From JANXUC01 sp043749225 (GTDB lineage: Bacteria > Acidobacteriota > Terriglobia > Terriglobales > Acidobacteriaceae), in the NCBI GenBank assembly GCA_043749225.1, contig JAYVEP010000030.1, forward strand, positions 1-43,560: a stretch of DNA of 43,560 nucleotides, written 5' to 3'. This document shows positions 21,853 through 31,030 of this stretch, piece after piece. Numbering within the stretch: position 1 is the first letter of the stretch; the number at the start of each line of letters is the position of its first letter. The position numbers were made by a program, and so were the translations under genes. The notes under the pieces are model-generated. The model worked only from the letters and a program-made list of their open reading frames with translations. It was not told the DNA's origin and did no database searches.

Positions 21853-22137
21853 ATGCAGCAGGCAGGGTCGGGATTACAGAAAATCGTGGCGCAAGCCTTG
21901 CGTCAGGCGGGTGACGAGCCGAGCGCGCTGATGGCGTGGCGGATCGCTTGCGGAGCGATGATTGCTGAGAAGACACGCGCGGTATCGCTGGAAGATGGCA
22001 TCCTTCGCGTGGAAGTTCCGGATCGCACTTGGCGCAACGAATTGAAAACGCTGGCACCCCGGTACTTGGCGACGATCAACCAATATTCGAGTAAGCGCGT
22101 GATGGGGATTGCGTTTGTGGTGGCGGGAGAGCGATGA
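21853..22137 (+). CDS. DUF721 (DciA-like) protein
   Basis: A 94-residue protein with the DUF721 pattern: LQKIVAQALRQAGDEPSALM AWRIACGA, then ILRVEVPDRTWRNELKTLAP. DciA proteins load the replicative helicase DnaB in bacteria that lack DnaC or DnaI, and DciA proteins carry this KH-like domain. At this length it is a short form with no C-terminal extension. The stop overlaps the gatC start by ATGA (22134). A helicase-loading role is known for the family, not shown here. Confidence 0.8.
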   Translation: MQQAGSGLQKIVAQALRQAGDEPSALMAWRIACGAMIAEKTRAVSLEDGILRVEVPDRTWRNELKTLAPRYLATINQYSSKRVMGIAFVVAGER

Positions 22138-22508
22138 GCGATTCGAATAAAACGAACGGCAAAGTTACGGACAAAGACGTCGCCTACGTCGCCGAGCTGG
22201 CGAACCTCGAATTGACTGAGGAAGAGAAGCCGCGCATGTTGCGGGATCTGAATTCGATTCTGGGGTATATTGATCGTCTGAATGAGCTGGATACGAAAGA
22301 TGTTCCACCGATGGCACAGGTGTCGGATCGTTTTGGCGTTGACCCAGACACTGCCGCGAACAAGGCTGGCAGCGAGCGGTTTGCCTATGCGCGCCGCGAC
22401 GATGTGAATGAAGGGCTGCGGAAATCTCTGCCGCATGAGACTGCGCTAGCGAATGCGCCGGAGAGCGATGGGACGTTTTTCGAGGTGCCGAAGGTGATTG
22501 AGAAATAA
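22134..22508 (+). CDS. gatC: Aspartyl/glutamyl-tRNA amidotransferase subunit C
   Basis: GatC is the small scaffold of the GatCAB amidotransferase, which converts Glu-tRNA(Gln) or Asp-tRNA(Asn) to Gln-tRNA or Asn-tRNA. The 124-residue protein has DKDVAYVAELANLELTEEEK and DLNSILGYIDRLNELDTKDV, the family core, and ends APESDGTFFEVPKVIEK, the conserved GatC tail. The start overlaps the DUF721 stop. Confidence 0.95.
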   Translation: MSDSNKTNGKVTDKDVAYVAELANLELTEEEKPRMLRDLNSILGYIDRLNELDTKDVPPMAQVSDRFGVDPDTAANKAGSERFAYARRDDVNEGLRKSLPHETALANAPESDGTFFEVPKVIEK

Positions 22509-22563
22509 GATCAGTTGCCAGCAGTCAGTTGTCAGTAAGACCTTTAAATAGAACGAAGAGCTC

Positions 22564-24000
22564 ATGGACTTGAAGAACCTAACTATTGCTGCCGCTCGCT
22601 CCGCAGTGCAGGAGCGCAAGACCTCGGCCACCGCGCTGGCGGAATCTTTCTACGCAAAGATCGCGAGCGACGATCCGAAGATTGGCGCGTATCTCACACT
22701 GTCGAAAGATCGAGCTTTGGAACAGGCTGCGCGGATGGATGCGCTGGCGGCCAAGGGCGAGACTCTGCCGACGCTGGGCGGAGTGCCGGTTGGGATTAAG
22801 GATGTCCTTGTGACGCGGGGGCTGCGCACGACCGCGGGCTCGAAGATTTTAGAAAGTTATATTCCTCCTAACGACTGCACGGCAGTCGCGCGGCTGGAAG
22901 CGGCTGGCGCGGTGATTCTCGGCAAACTGAATTGCGATGAGTTTGCCATGGGCTCGTCGAATGAAAATTCGGCGTACAAGCCAGTACGGAATCCTCGGGA
23001 TTTGGAACGAGTTCCCGGAGGGTCGTCGGGAGGCTCTGCAGCCGCAGTTGCCGCGGGAATGGCGGTGGCGACGTTAGGTTCCGACACGGGCGGATCGATC
23101 CGTCAGCCCGCGTCGTTTTGCGGGGTGGTGGGTTTGAAGCCGACTTACGGACGCGTGTCGCGGTACGGGTTGATTGCGTTTGCGTCGTCGCTGGATCACA
23201 TTGGGCCGTTTACGAATACCGTGGAAGATGCCGCGCTCGTGTTGCGAACCATGGCTGGACGCGATCCGGTGGATTCCACTTCGGCGGATGTTCCAGTTCC
23301 GGATTACGTTGCCGAGCTGCAAAAAGGTGTGCGCGGCCTGCGGATTGGCGTAGCGAAAGAATATTTTGCCGAGGGGCTGGATGAGGAAGTTCGCGCCTCA
23401 GTAGAAGCCGCGATTCAGAAACTCGCTGGCCTGGGCTGCGAGGTTGTACCTGTCTCTTTGCCACATACCGAGTACGCGATCCCGGCGTATTACATTGTGG
23501 CGACGGCCGAGGCATCTGCGAATCTGGCGCGCTTTGATGGTGTGCGTTACGGACTTCGCAGCAAAGAATCGAAAACGTTATCCGATATGTACCGCAAGAC
23601 CCGGGATGAAGGGTTTGGCCCGGAAGTGAAACGACGCATCATGCTGGGGACTTACGCGCTTAGCACCGGCTACTACGATGCGTATTACTTGAAAGCCCAG
23701 CGCGTACGGACTTTGCTCACGCGCGATTTCGACAATGCGTTCCAGAAAGTAGATGCGATTGTGACCCCGACGAGTCCTACTGCGGCGTTTAAGCTGGGTG
23801 AGAAGTCGGATGATCCGCTGGCCATGTATTTGGCGGATATTTATACGGTGACCGCAAATTTGGCGGGAATACCGGGCATTTCTGTGCCGTGTGGGGATAC
23901 GAAGTCTGGGTTGCCGATTGGATTGCAGATTCTGGGGCGGCATTTTGATGAGGCTACGATTTTGCGGTTGGCGCAGGCTTACGAGCAGGCTCGCGGGTAA
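22564..24000 (+). CDS. gatA: Aspartyl/glutamyl-tRNA amidotransferase subunit A
   Basis: GatA releases ammonia from glutamine for tRNA amidation. The 478-residue protein is a complete amidase: Lys79 (GVPVGIKDVL), Ser154 (PGGSSGGSAAAVAAGMA) and Ser178 (GSDTGGSIRQPASFCG) form the Ser-cisSer-Lys triad at their usual positions. It ends at the conserved LPIGLQILGRHFDE segment. gatB is not in the window. The stop is one base from the cysS stop on the other strand. Confidence 0.97.
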   Translation: MDLKNLTIAAARSAVQERKTSATALAESFYAKIASDDPKIGAYLTLSKDRALEQAARMDALAAKGETLPTLGGVPVGIKDVLVTRGLRTTAGSKILESYIPPNDCTAVARLEAAGAVILGKLNCDEFAMGSSNENSAYKPVRNPRDLERVPGGSSGGSAAAVAAGMAVATLGSDTGGSIRQPASFCGVVGLKPTYGRVSRYGLIAFASSLDHIGPFTNTVEDAALVLRTMAGRDPVDSTSADVPVPDYVAELQKGVRGLRIGVAKEYFAEGLDEEVRASVEAAIQKLAGLGCEVVPVSLPHTEYAIPAYYIVATAEASANLARFDGVRYGLRSKESKTLSDMYRKTRDEGFGPEVKRRIMLGTYALSTGYYDAYYLKAQRVRTLLTRDFDNAFQKVDAIVTPTSPTAAFKLGEKSDDPLAMYLADIYTVTANLAGIPGISVPCGDTKSGLPIGLQILGRHFDEATILRLAQAYEQARG

Positions 24001-24001
24001 C

Positions 24002-25489
24002 TTACTTTCTGCGCCAGCGGATTCCGTCTTTCGTAATTTCCACTAAAATGCCCGCCGCAGTGAGTTCCGCGCGTAGCTTGTCGGAGGCTGCGAAGTTCTT
24101 TGCTTTGCGCGCCTGTTCCATTTCAGCAACTTTCGAAATGATCTCCTCATCGGTGGGGCCAGACGTCCCAGCTAGAGCGAGAAGCTCAGGGCTGATATCT
24201 TTTTCGCGGCCTTCCGCTTTTGCCCATTCTAAAACCTGGCGCATTTTTGCGACGTCGTCATCGTCGAGTACTGCGAAGATCTCGTCGAATTGTTCCAGAG
24301 CAGCCATGAAAGGCGAAACATCGGTTTTGTGCATCTGGCCAGCGTCCACGGCAATGTGGGCGGCGCGCACCATTTCGAAGAGTGCCGCTTGCGCCTGCGC
24401 GGTGTTTAGATCGTCATCGAGCGCCGCTTTCATGCGGGTCGCCGCGTCTGTTGAGAGTTTTTGCAGTTCTTTATTGTCGCCATCTGGGAAGGCGCTCTCC
24501 GTGATTCGCTGACGGAAATTCCGCAGTCGCTCGACCGAGGTTGCAGCCTGCCGAAGGCCGTCAAACGTGAAGTTCAGCTGATTGCGATAGGGAACCGAGG
24601 TCAGCAGATAGCGGATGGAAGACGGTTTGTATCCTTTTAGAATCAGATCGCGCGGAGTGTAGAAATTGCCGAGACTTTTCGACATCTTCTCGCCTTCGAC
24701 CAGCAAAAAACGCGCGTGCATCCAAAAATGCGCGAAAGGTTTGCCGGTCATGGCTTCCGATTGGGCAATTTCATTTTCGTGATGCGGAAACGCCAAATCT
24801 TCGCCGCCTGCGTGAATATCCAGCGTCTCTCCCAAGTTATCCATCGCCATCACGGAGCACTCAAGATGCCAGCCGGGGCGTCCGGAGCCAATCACTGTAT
24901 CCCACGAGGCTTCCCCGGATTTGGGGGCCTTCCATAAAGCGAAATCGCGGGCACTATCTTTTTCGTATTCGTCCACGTCGACGCGAGCGCCGTCGGTCAT
25001 ACCGGCGAAATCTTTTTTGGACAGCTTGCCGTAGTCCTTGAATTTGGCAATACGGAAATAGTACGAACCGTCTTCGGTGCGGTAAGCGAATCCCTTGGAT
25101 TCCAAACCAGCAACAAACTTCCCCATGGCCGCAATGTAGTCGGTGGCGTGCGGCATCACTTCGGGCTTCCGGATATTGAGCAGCGCGGAGTCTTCGATAA
25201 AAGCTTTGTCGTATTTGGCCGTGTATTGCTGCACGGTTACGCCGTCGCGCGCGGCGTTGCGAATAATCTTGTCGTCCACGTCGGTAATATTCATCACGTA
25301 ACGCACGGGATAGTCGCTCTGCCGGAGAAAGCGGCTCAGCAGATCGACCGCAACAAACGTGCGGAAGTTGCCGATATGGCCGTAGTCGTAGACGGTCGGC
25401 CCGCACGCGTACATGCGAACGAGCTTGGGGTCGAGCGGCTGAAATTCCTCAATGGTGCCGGAGAGTGTGTTGTAAAGATGCAGGGCCAT
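24002..25489 (-). CDS. cysS: Cysteinyl-tRNA synthetase
   Basis: The 495-residue class I synthetase has the zinc and HIGH region RMYACGPTVYDYGHIGNFRT (Cys29, HIGN), the zinc-site GWHLECSVMA and FPHHENEIAQSEA, the KMSKS loop EGEKMSKSLGNFYTPRD, and ends with the usual DALY-type C-terminal domain (LRAELTAAGILVEITKDGIR). It loads cysteine on tRNA(Cys). The start ATG at 25489 opens MALHLYNTLSGTIEEF. Converges with gatA with a single base between the stop codons. Confidence 0.97.
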   Translation of the reverse strand: MALHLYNTLSGTIEEFQPLDPKLVRMYACGPTVYDYGHIGNFRTFVAVDLLSRFLRQSDYPVRYVMNITDVDDKIIRNAARDGVTVQQYTAKYDKAFIEDSALLNIRKPEVMPHATDYIAAMGKFVAGLESKGFAYRTEDGSYYFRIAKFKDYGKLSKKDFAGMTDGARVDVDEYEKDSARDFALWKAPKSGEASWDTVIGSGRPGWHLECSVMAMDNLGETLDIHAGGEDLAFPHHENEIAQSEAMTGKPFAHFWMHARFLLVEGEKMSKSLGNFYTPRDLILKGYKPSSIRYLLTSVPYRNQLNFTFDGLRQAATSVERLRNFRQRITESAFPDGDNKELQKLSTDAATRMKAALDDDLNTAQAQAALFEMVRAAHIAVDAGQMHKTDVSPFMAALEQFDEIFAVLDDDDVAKMRQVLEWAKAEGREKDISPELLALAGTSGPTDEEIISKVAEMEQARKAKNFAASDKLRAELTAAGILVEITKDGIRWRRK

Positions 25490-25560
25490 GAATCAGAACC
25501 GAAGTTCGATTCTAGGGTGAAGCGAAGGGAGGGTCAAATCCAAGCGGGAATTGTGGAGCT

Positions 25561-27840
25561 CTATTTTAAACGGTGATCGCCAGAGACATCGTTGGAGTGG
25601 ATTGATGGACTGCCGATCGGCAACATGTCATTGAGTAGCCTTTCCAGCAGCCTTTCGCGGTCCTCAGTGGTGAGTTTGTCCCGCAGCTCTTGGAGTGCGA
25701 GCGCAACAACGTGATAGTGATGCAGACCGCTGAATTCGGCGTCTTTGGTGAGTTCGAGCCATAGCTGATGCATAAGGGCGAGGTCCTCAGGACGCAATCT
25801 TGGAGTGTGCGGGCCCAGATGGTATTCCATGGACTTGCCGTCGCGGCCGATGAGTTCCAGGGCGATGCGGGGCTTGGGCTCGGGCAATCGCTCCCAGGCA
25901 TCGCCCGTCATCTTGCCTTGCAAGTCGGGCGGAAGTTTTTCGGACATGCCTGTAATGACTTTGGCGGATTGCAGTTGTTGAGCAGTCAGCAGGATGGTGT
26001 CGAAAACATCGGTGCCGGGCACCACCAATAGCGAGACTGTTTTGCCTTCCTTCTCGGCGATGGTGACGACGTTGGTGAAGAGATTCCGTTCGTACTGGTC
26101 GAAAATGTCTTTGGCTTCAAAGACGGCATTGCCGGAGAACGCTGGTTCGCGATGATAAAGACGCGCGGTCATGACAACTACGTCTTGCTTGCTGGTGTCG
26201 ACCTTTTGCAGAACTTGCCGCAAGCTGGCTAGATTGCGGGGATCGCGCACGGCAACCAGAACATTGCCTGGGCGCACGTCGAGCACTTGATTGGTAAGGG
26301 CGGAGTTACTGTAGACGCGGAACTGCTCGATGCTTTCGCCGTTCTCTTTCCGCGATTTCGCGGTGATTTTTTCCGAGATAGTGAAGATCGCGAAAAACAG
26401 CGCGCTGAATGCAGTGCCAGCGATAGTGGCATCGGGCTTGGTGAAGAGATTCACCACCGCGACTAAGAACAGAATCAGTGCGATGAGGCCGAGACCAACT
26501 GGAATTTCCGTTGCTCTGATAGTAATGTTGCCCGGAACTTTCCATTCGCGTTTTTCCTTATGCGTGAAGCGAAGCACGAAGACAGCCAGCGCTTTGAAGG
26601 CAAAACTCCAGATCACGCCAAATGCATACAGGGCGGCTAGCAGATATACGTTGCCGCGGCTTATCACGATGGTTAGAATCTGCAGCCCGACAATCAGATT
26701 GATAAGGCGAGAGCTGGTTCCGAAGCGAGCATGTGGTTTCAAGAACCACGGCGACATGACTCCGTCTTCGCTGACGCGGTTGAGTACTCCGTTGGCGCCA
26801 ACAATGGCCGTGTTTACAGCCCCGGAAAGTATGAGCACGCCGACTAGGACTACAAAACCCTGAAAGATCAGGCGCAGGCTGTACGGGCCTGTCATGTACA
26901 TGGCGAGCCCGCTGATCAAGTTGGCGAAGTAGCCCGGTCGAACGCCATCCGGAATAATCATGATGGCGAAAAACGAAACCAGCGAAGTGAAGAGCAGGCT
27001 ATAGAGAAAAATGACAAAGCCGGCTCGCTCAAGATTCTTCAATTTGGGAGCTTCAATCTCGCGATTGACCTGCGCCAGGGATTCTTCGCCGCTCATCGCA
27101 AGGACGGAATGCCCGAAGCCGACGAGCAGGACGACCACAGTCAGGTGCGAGAACCATGATCCCCAAAGCCAGCCTAGAGAATTTTTGTCCAGCTTGATGT
27201 TTTGGATGGTGGGAGCGGGCGGAAGATGCGCCCCGGTTTTTGCAATGGTGATCAGGCACCAGAAGATCAGAATTACAACCATCACAGTGGTGATCTTCAT
27301 GATCCAGAGCGCTTTTTCGCTGGATTCATGAATGCCTTCGATGTTCTTCCACCAGAAATAGAGTGTCACCACAATCCCAAAGACGGCAGCGAAGGCGTTC
27401 GTGGGGACTTGCATAGGGTGGCCGAGATGAACAAGCAAGTCCTGCACGAATCCCGCCATGTATTGGCCGGCTGAGACTGCGCTGATGGGGCCTGTGAGAA
27501 CGTAGTCAAACAAGAGGGCTGAGACAGACAACTTGGCGAGTGTTCCGCCCATTGCCTCTTTCACCACGCGGTAAACTCCGCCACGCACAAACATGCTGCT
27601 GGATTCGATATAGATCGCTCGGACGGCGTAGCTAAACAACATCACGCCGAGAACGAACCAAGCCGCACTCTTCCCGATTACATTTTCAGTGTCTCCACCG
27701 ACATAGTAAGCCGAAGAGGCAAGATCGGCCAGAACAATGGCAGCTGCGCGCCAAAAAGAAATGAAAGAAAGCATTACCGTGGTGGCTACGAAAACCGGAA
27801 CTGCCGGACGTTTGATTTTGTCGAGCGCGCTAGTGCTCAT
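25561..27840 (-). CDS. Large APC-superfamily permease with C-terminal soluble domain
   Basis: A protein of about 759 residues. The first 500 hold 12 or so membrane helices with the APC pattern: the first helix region FVATTVMLSFISFWRAAAIV, SSMFVRGGVYRVVKEAMGG (GG-x-Y-R motif) and GEESLAQVNREIEAPKLKNL, the family signature for amino acid/polyamine/cation transporters. Residues from 500 on are a cytoplasmic domain with NVLVAVRDPRNLASLRQVL and DVVVMTARLYHREP, which looks like a universal-stress-protein fold, as in KimA-type potassium importers and KUP proteins. Together with the adjacent Kdp-like two-component genes this makes potassium or amino acid transport possible; the substrate is inferred. 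The ATG at 27840 starts MSTSALDKIKRP; a TTG at 27867 is an alternative. Confidence 0.85.
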   Translation of the reverse strand: MSTSALDKIKRPAVPVFVATTVMLSFISFWRAAAIVLADLASSAYYVGGDTENVIGKSAAWFVLGVMLFSYAVRAIYIESSSMFVRGGVYRVVKEAMGGTLAKLSVSALLFDYVLTGPISAVSAGQYMAGFVQDLLVHLGHPMQVPTNAFAAVFGIVVTLYFWWKNIEGIHESSEKALWIMKITTVMVVILIFWCLITIAKTGAHLPPAPTIQNIKLDKNSLGWLWGSWFSHLTVVVLLVGFGHSVLAMSGEESLAQVNREIEAPKLKNLERAGFVIFLYSLLFTSLVSFFAIMIIPDGVRPGYFANLISGLAMYMTGPYSLRLIFQGFVVLVGVLILSGAVNTAIVGANGVLNRVSEDGVMSPWFLKPHARFGTSSRLINLIVGLQILTIVISRGNVYLLAALYAFGVIWSFAFKALAVFVLRFTHKEKREWKVPGNITIRATEIPVGLGLIALILFLVAVVNLFTKPDATIAGTAFSALFFAIFTISEKITAKSRKENGESIEQFRVYSNSALTNQVLDVRPGNVLVAVRDPRNLASLRQVLQKVDTSKQDVVVMTARLYHREPAFSGNAVFEAKDIFDQYERNLFTNVVTIAEKEGKTVSLLVVPGTDVFDTILLTAQQLQSAKVITGMSEKLPPDLQGKMTGDAWERLPEPKPRIALELIGRDGKSMEYHLGPHTPRLRPEDLALMHQLWLELTKDAEFSGLHHYHVVALALQELRDKLTTEDRERLLERLLNDMLPIGSPSIHSNDVSGDHRLK

Positions 27841-27930
27841 AGGCGTAGTCGCTTTGCTACGTTCCAAGGCTAAGACAGAAGGGTATAAAGAAGTCGTAAA
27901 GATGTTGGTAGGGGGGCATAAAGACAGGTT

Positions 27931-28623
27931 TTATTGCGGGTCGAAGCGATAACCGATCCATGGTTCAGTCTTGATGTACTTGGGGGTTCTGGGATTCGAT
28001 TCGAGCTTTTTGCGCAGGTTGCCAACGAAGACTCGAAGATATTCGTTTTGTTCGACGCTATTGCTTCCCCAGACTGCTGAAAGAATTGCGCGATGCGTCA
28101 AAACCTTTCCGCGGTTGGCGAGAAGGAATTGGATAAGCTCGAATTCTTTGGGAGTAAGATGAACTGCTTTGCCGCGAACTTCGACCAGGTGTTGTTGCGG
28201 GTCGATTTTAAAATCTCCGGACTCAAAGGTTGTATCTGAGGGCGAGGGTGGAGCGGTGCGGCGTAACAAGGCTCGAATGCGGGCGGTAAGTTCGGCCATG
28301 CCGAATGGTTTAGAAAGATAGTCGTCGGCGCCGAGATCAAGCGCTTTCACTTTTGTCGCTTCGTCGCCTCTCACCGAAAGGACAAGGATAGGGACCTCGG
28401 AGAGTTGGCGTAATCTGGAACAAACGTCGAGGCCATTCAGGCCCGGCATGGCTAGATCGGTAACGACCAAGTCGGGCAGCCAGGTGCGGAAAGTTTCGAT
28501 TCCTTCAGCGCCATTGTTGGCGACGCGCACCTGAAACCCTTCGGATTCCAGTCCGTGGCGGAGCACGCGGGTGATTTGAAGTTCGTCATCCACCAAAAGA
28601 ATTTTTTGGGGTGTTCCGGTCAA
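27931..28623 (-). CDS. OmpR-family response regulator, KdpE-like
   Basis: A 230-residue two-domain regulator: receiver with Asp12/Asp13, phospho-acceptor Asp56 (LVVTDLAMPG) and Lys105 (YLSKPFGMAE), then a winged helix (VEVRGKAVHLTPKEFELIQF and LRVFVGNLRKKLESNPRTPK). The trailing LTPKEFEL, LTHRAIL, EPWIGYRF are KdpE-like. The start is TTG, overlapping the kinase stop by TTGA, so both are translated together. In KdpE systems the target is the potassium ATPase genes; none is in the window. Confidence 0.92.
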   Translation of the reverse strand: MTGTPQKILLVDDELQITRVLRHGLESEGFQVRVANNGAEGIETFRTWLPDLVVTDLAMPGLNGLDVCSRLRQLSEVPILVLSVRGDEATKVKALDLGADDYLSKPFGMAELTARIRALLRRTAPPSPSDTTFESGDFKIDPQQHLVEVRGKAVHLTPKEFELIQFLLANRGKVLTHRAILSAVWGSNSVEQNEYLRVFVGNLRKKLESNPRTPKYIKTEPWIGYRFDPQ

Positions 28624-29768
28624 GATCGTTCTCCATTTGGAATGTCAAACCGCACGATTGCGCCCCGCCCGCCCGGGCCGTCTTCAATCCAAACGACTCC
28701 ATCATGAGCCTGCACGATTCTACTTACAACGGCAAGGCCGACGCCGAATCCGGAATGTTCGCCGTGGCGGAAAAATTTGTCAAAAACCTGACCGCGCAAG
28801 CTGGCAGGTATTCCCGGGCCCTGATCGGCAACGGCGAAACCGATGCCGTTATTGAGGGTTACCTCTGCAGAGATTCCAATGCGTGTGCCGTGAGGAGAAA
28901 ACTTTGCTGCGTTCTCGACCAGGTTGAATAACACTTCGGAGATCAGCCTGGGGTCGGCTTTTAGGGGCGGCAGGCTCGGTGTAATGCAAACTTCGACGAT
29001 ATGATCCGCCAGCAACGGGTCGGCTCTTTGCAGAGCGTCTTCAATGATCTCGCCAGCGGAAACGGTTCGGCTGTCTAGATGCAGGTTGCCGGTCTCGGCC
29101 TTCGCCAGGTCCATCATGCTTTCGATGAAGCGATTCAAACGATCGGATTCCTGCTCGATAACTTCATACAATTCTTGACGGGCTTCCCGGGGGAGCTCGG
29201 CATTCCGAATCGTTGTAATGGCCACCTTAATCGATGTCAGCGGAGTGCGCAGATCGTGAGTGACGGCATCCAGCAAGGCGGATTTTAATTGCTCGTTTTT
29301 TCGCAATCCATCGGCCTCGGCGGCCTGCGCCGATGCGAGTTTAAACTGCTGCATTACTTTTTCCAGCTCTTCGCGCCTGGCCTCGGCTAGCTCGGCGCGC
29401 ATTTTCAATCGGGAGGAGAGTTCGCTCACTACCAATGCGGTGACGACAAATACGAGGAACGAGACCAGGTCCTCATAACGGTTGATGCGGAATGTGTGGA
29501 TCGGTTCAATAAAGAAGTAATTGAAGGCCAGTCCGGCTAAGATGGCGGCGGACAAAGAGGGTCCTCGTCCGACCGAAGCGGCGAGCGAGATAACGAGGAG
29601 AACGAGAACTAACGCGACCGCGGTGTGATTCAGGGAAGGCGTGAAACGGTGGAACAGTACCAAGAGAACCGCTAAGGCAATAGCCGCGACAATGTATCGA
29701 AAGAACCCGCGAACTATGGGGCTGGCCACGGGTCTCATTCTAGGCTGAAACTGCTGTGCGTTGCGCAT
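28620..29768 (-). CDS. Sensor histidine kinase, KdpD-like C-terminal part
   Basis: A 382-residue kinase. Residues 10-120 contain four membrane helices of the DUF4118 type seen in KdpD (GFFRYIVAAIALAVLLVLFH, AGLAFNYFFIEPIHTFRINR). Then comes a coiled segment, the phospho-His box VTHDLRTPLTSIKVAIT, and the ATPase core with ENAAKFSPHG (N box), VADQGPGIP (G1) and GVGLAVV (G2). The KdpD/USP-type N-terminal sensor of about 380 residues is absent, so this is a short form. The frame is open upstream, but overlaps pgsA in antisense; the ATG at 29768 (MRNAQQF) and at 29738 (MRPVASP) are the candidates. Signal input would come from the membrane part. Confidence 0.88.
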   Translation of the reverse strand: MRNAQQFQPRMRPVASPIVRGFFRYIVAAIALAVLLVLFHRFTPSLNHTAVALVLVLLVISLAASVGRGPSLSAAILAGLAFNYFFIEPIHTFRINRYEDLVSFLVFVVTALVVSELSSRLKMRAELAEARREELEKVMQQFKLASAQAAEADGLRKNEQLKSALLDAVTHDLRTPLTSIKVAITTIRNAELPREARQELYEVIEQESDRLNRFIESMMDLAKAETGNLHLDSRTVSAGEIIEDALQRADPLLADHIVEVCITPSLPPLKADPRLISEVLFNLVENAAKFSPHGTRIGISAEVTLNNGIGFAVADQGPGIPASLRGQVFDKFFRHGEHSGFGVGLAVVSRIVQAHDGVVWIEDGPGGRGAIVRFDIPNGERS

Positions 29769-29782
29769 CCGCTTGAAGTGGC

Positions 29783-30361
29783 TTAGGTCGAAGGTAGAGC
29801 GTCGGTGGATTGGGCGCGCAGGCGCTGTCCAACCAAAATGACGTAATGCAGGGCGGAGAGGATGGTGAAGGCGAAGGTCATTCTCAAGAATAGAACCCGG
29901 CAAAAGTAGGCCCATTGGGCGTGGACGACCAGGTAGAGCATGACGAAGAACACGGCAGCAATCTGCGAGAGCGTATTCACTTTGCCGAAGAGGCTGGGGC
30001 GAAAATTTCGTAGTCCCGCGATTACGTAGAGCACAGCACTCACGCCGAGGATGCAGATGTCGCGGCTGAAGACGATGACTGTGTAACGCCACTTGATCAG
30101 GTGCAGGATGGCGAGCACCATGAACATTGTGCTCAGCAACAATTTGTCTGCGATGGGGTCGAGATATTCTCCGATGCGTGATTGCTGGTGGAATTTTCGT
30201 GCCACCAGGCCGTCGAGCATGTCGGTCAGCCCGGCGAGCACAAATAATATCAATGCCACCCTGTAGTGACGATCCAGCAAATTGAGGACGATGAACGGAA
30301 GAAACACCATCCGCAAGAGTGTGAGCTGGTTAGGGGCGGTGAGAATCTCTGAAAATCGCAA
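29783..30361 (-). CDS. pgsA: CDP-alcohol phosphatidyltransferase (PgsA-like)
   Basis: PgsA makes phosphatidylglycerol phosphate from CDP-diacylglycerol and glycerol-3-phosphate. The 192-residue membrane protein has the full signature D50-G-x2-A-R-x8-G-x3-D68-x3-D72 (DGLVARKFHQQSRIGEYLDP IAD) and five or six membrane helices. The start is a TTG preceded by a G-rich stretch; the MRFSEILTAPNQLTLLRMVF N-terminus matches the family. The other members of this fold (cardiolipin or phosphatidylserine synthases) cannot be excluded from the motif alone. Confidence 0.85.
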   Translation of the reverse strand: MRFSEILTAPNQLTLLRMVFLPFIVLNLLDRHYRVALILFVLAGLTDMLDGLVARKFHQQSRIGEYLDPIADKLLLSTMFMVLAILHLIKWRYTVIVFSRDICILGVSAVLYVIAGLRNFRPSLFGKVNTLSQIAAVFFVMLYLVVHAQWAYFCRVLFLRMTFAFTILSALHYVILVGQRLRAQSTDALPST

Positions 30362-30364
30362 GCG

Positions 30365-30715
30365 CTAGCCCCCCGCTCGCTGCGATGCCCCGCCCATCAG
30401 AACGGTTGCGGCGTCCATGCCGGTTTGGGTGGCAAATCTTTCCGATAGTGAGGGTAGGCCGTTTTCTGGTGCGTCGGCTTCCATGCGTTCCACCCGGTGC
30501 ATTGGAAAAAATACGGCCCCGGGAGCAAATCCGTCGCCAGATTTGACCATGCTGACGCAGTCTTCAAACGAATTCAGTTCGCAGCCGCGCAGGGCGATTC
30601 CAGAAATGGAGAGCGAAAGAATGACGCCCCAAAATTTTTCGCGTGGGGAAGACAGCGTAACCAGGACGACGGTGCCAGTTGCGAAGGGGCCTGATGTTTC
30701 CGCGGATGTCGTCAT
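30365..30715 (-). CDS. Conserved hypothetical protein ahead of pgsA
   Basis: A 116-residue soluble protein. The central region GTVVLVTLSSPREKFWGVIL and SLSISGIALRGCELNSFEDC then PMHRVERMEADAPENGLPSL is well structured, with alternating beta strands; the last 20 residues are glycine-rich. I recall similar genes next to pgsA in Acidobacteriota, but do not know the function. A strong GGAGA stands ahead of the ATG at 30715. The stop is three bases from the pgsA start, so the two are co-translated. Confidence 0.75.
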   Translation of the reverse strand: MTTSAETSGPFATGTVVLVTLSSPREKFWGVILSLSISGIALRGCELNSFEDCVSMVKSGDGFAPGAVFFPMHRVERMEADAPENGLPSLSERFATQTGMDAATVLMGGASQRAGG

Positions 30716-31030
30716 GAAATCTCTCCTCAGATAAGGAAGCTCCGAGCAACGCGGCGAAATAGCTGCCTTCTCGATATAAGGCTACTATAGTCCGCCGCTG
30801 ATAAGAGTGGCTGAGCCTTTTTGAGTGGGCATGCTTTTGGAGGGTTGGACCGACTCCCGCAGGAATTGTTCGGCAAGGATTCCTGCAGTGGATTCGCGTT
30901 TAAGGTGAAATGCCTACCCGCATTTTCCAAGCCAGGATGTAACTTCATCAAATTTCCTTTACGTGTGCGTTAACGGAAGTGATATAGTACCGCGCAGCGT
31001 TTTGATGCTCGGAAAATTGCGGAGGGTTTT
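30716..31030. other. 315-base intergenic region with a putative LacI operator and promoter
   Basis: No gene. It holds the promoters of the divergent pgsA unit and of the GH3 gene. The operator and -10 box near the GH3 gene are listed separately; the rest (about 30780-30950) shows nothing I can name. Confidence 0.5.
30963..30988 (+). promoter_or_regulatory. Putative LacI operator and -10 box of the GH3 gene
   Basis: GTGTGCGTTAACGGAA (30963-30978), with palindromic core CGTTAACG, is followed by TATAGT (30983-30988), a likely -10. The same GTGNNCGTTAACGNAA pattern occurs ahead of the symporter gene. The LacI gene of this cluster lies between the two. A repressor bound here would cover the promoter. 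Confidence 0.55.
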
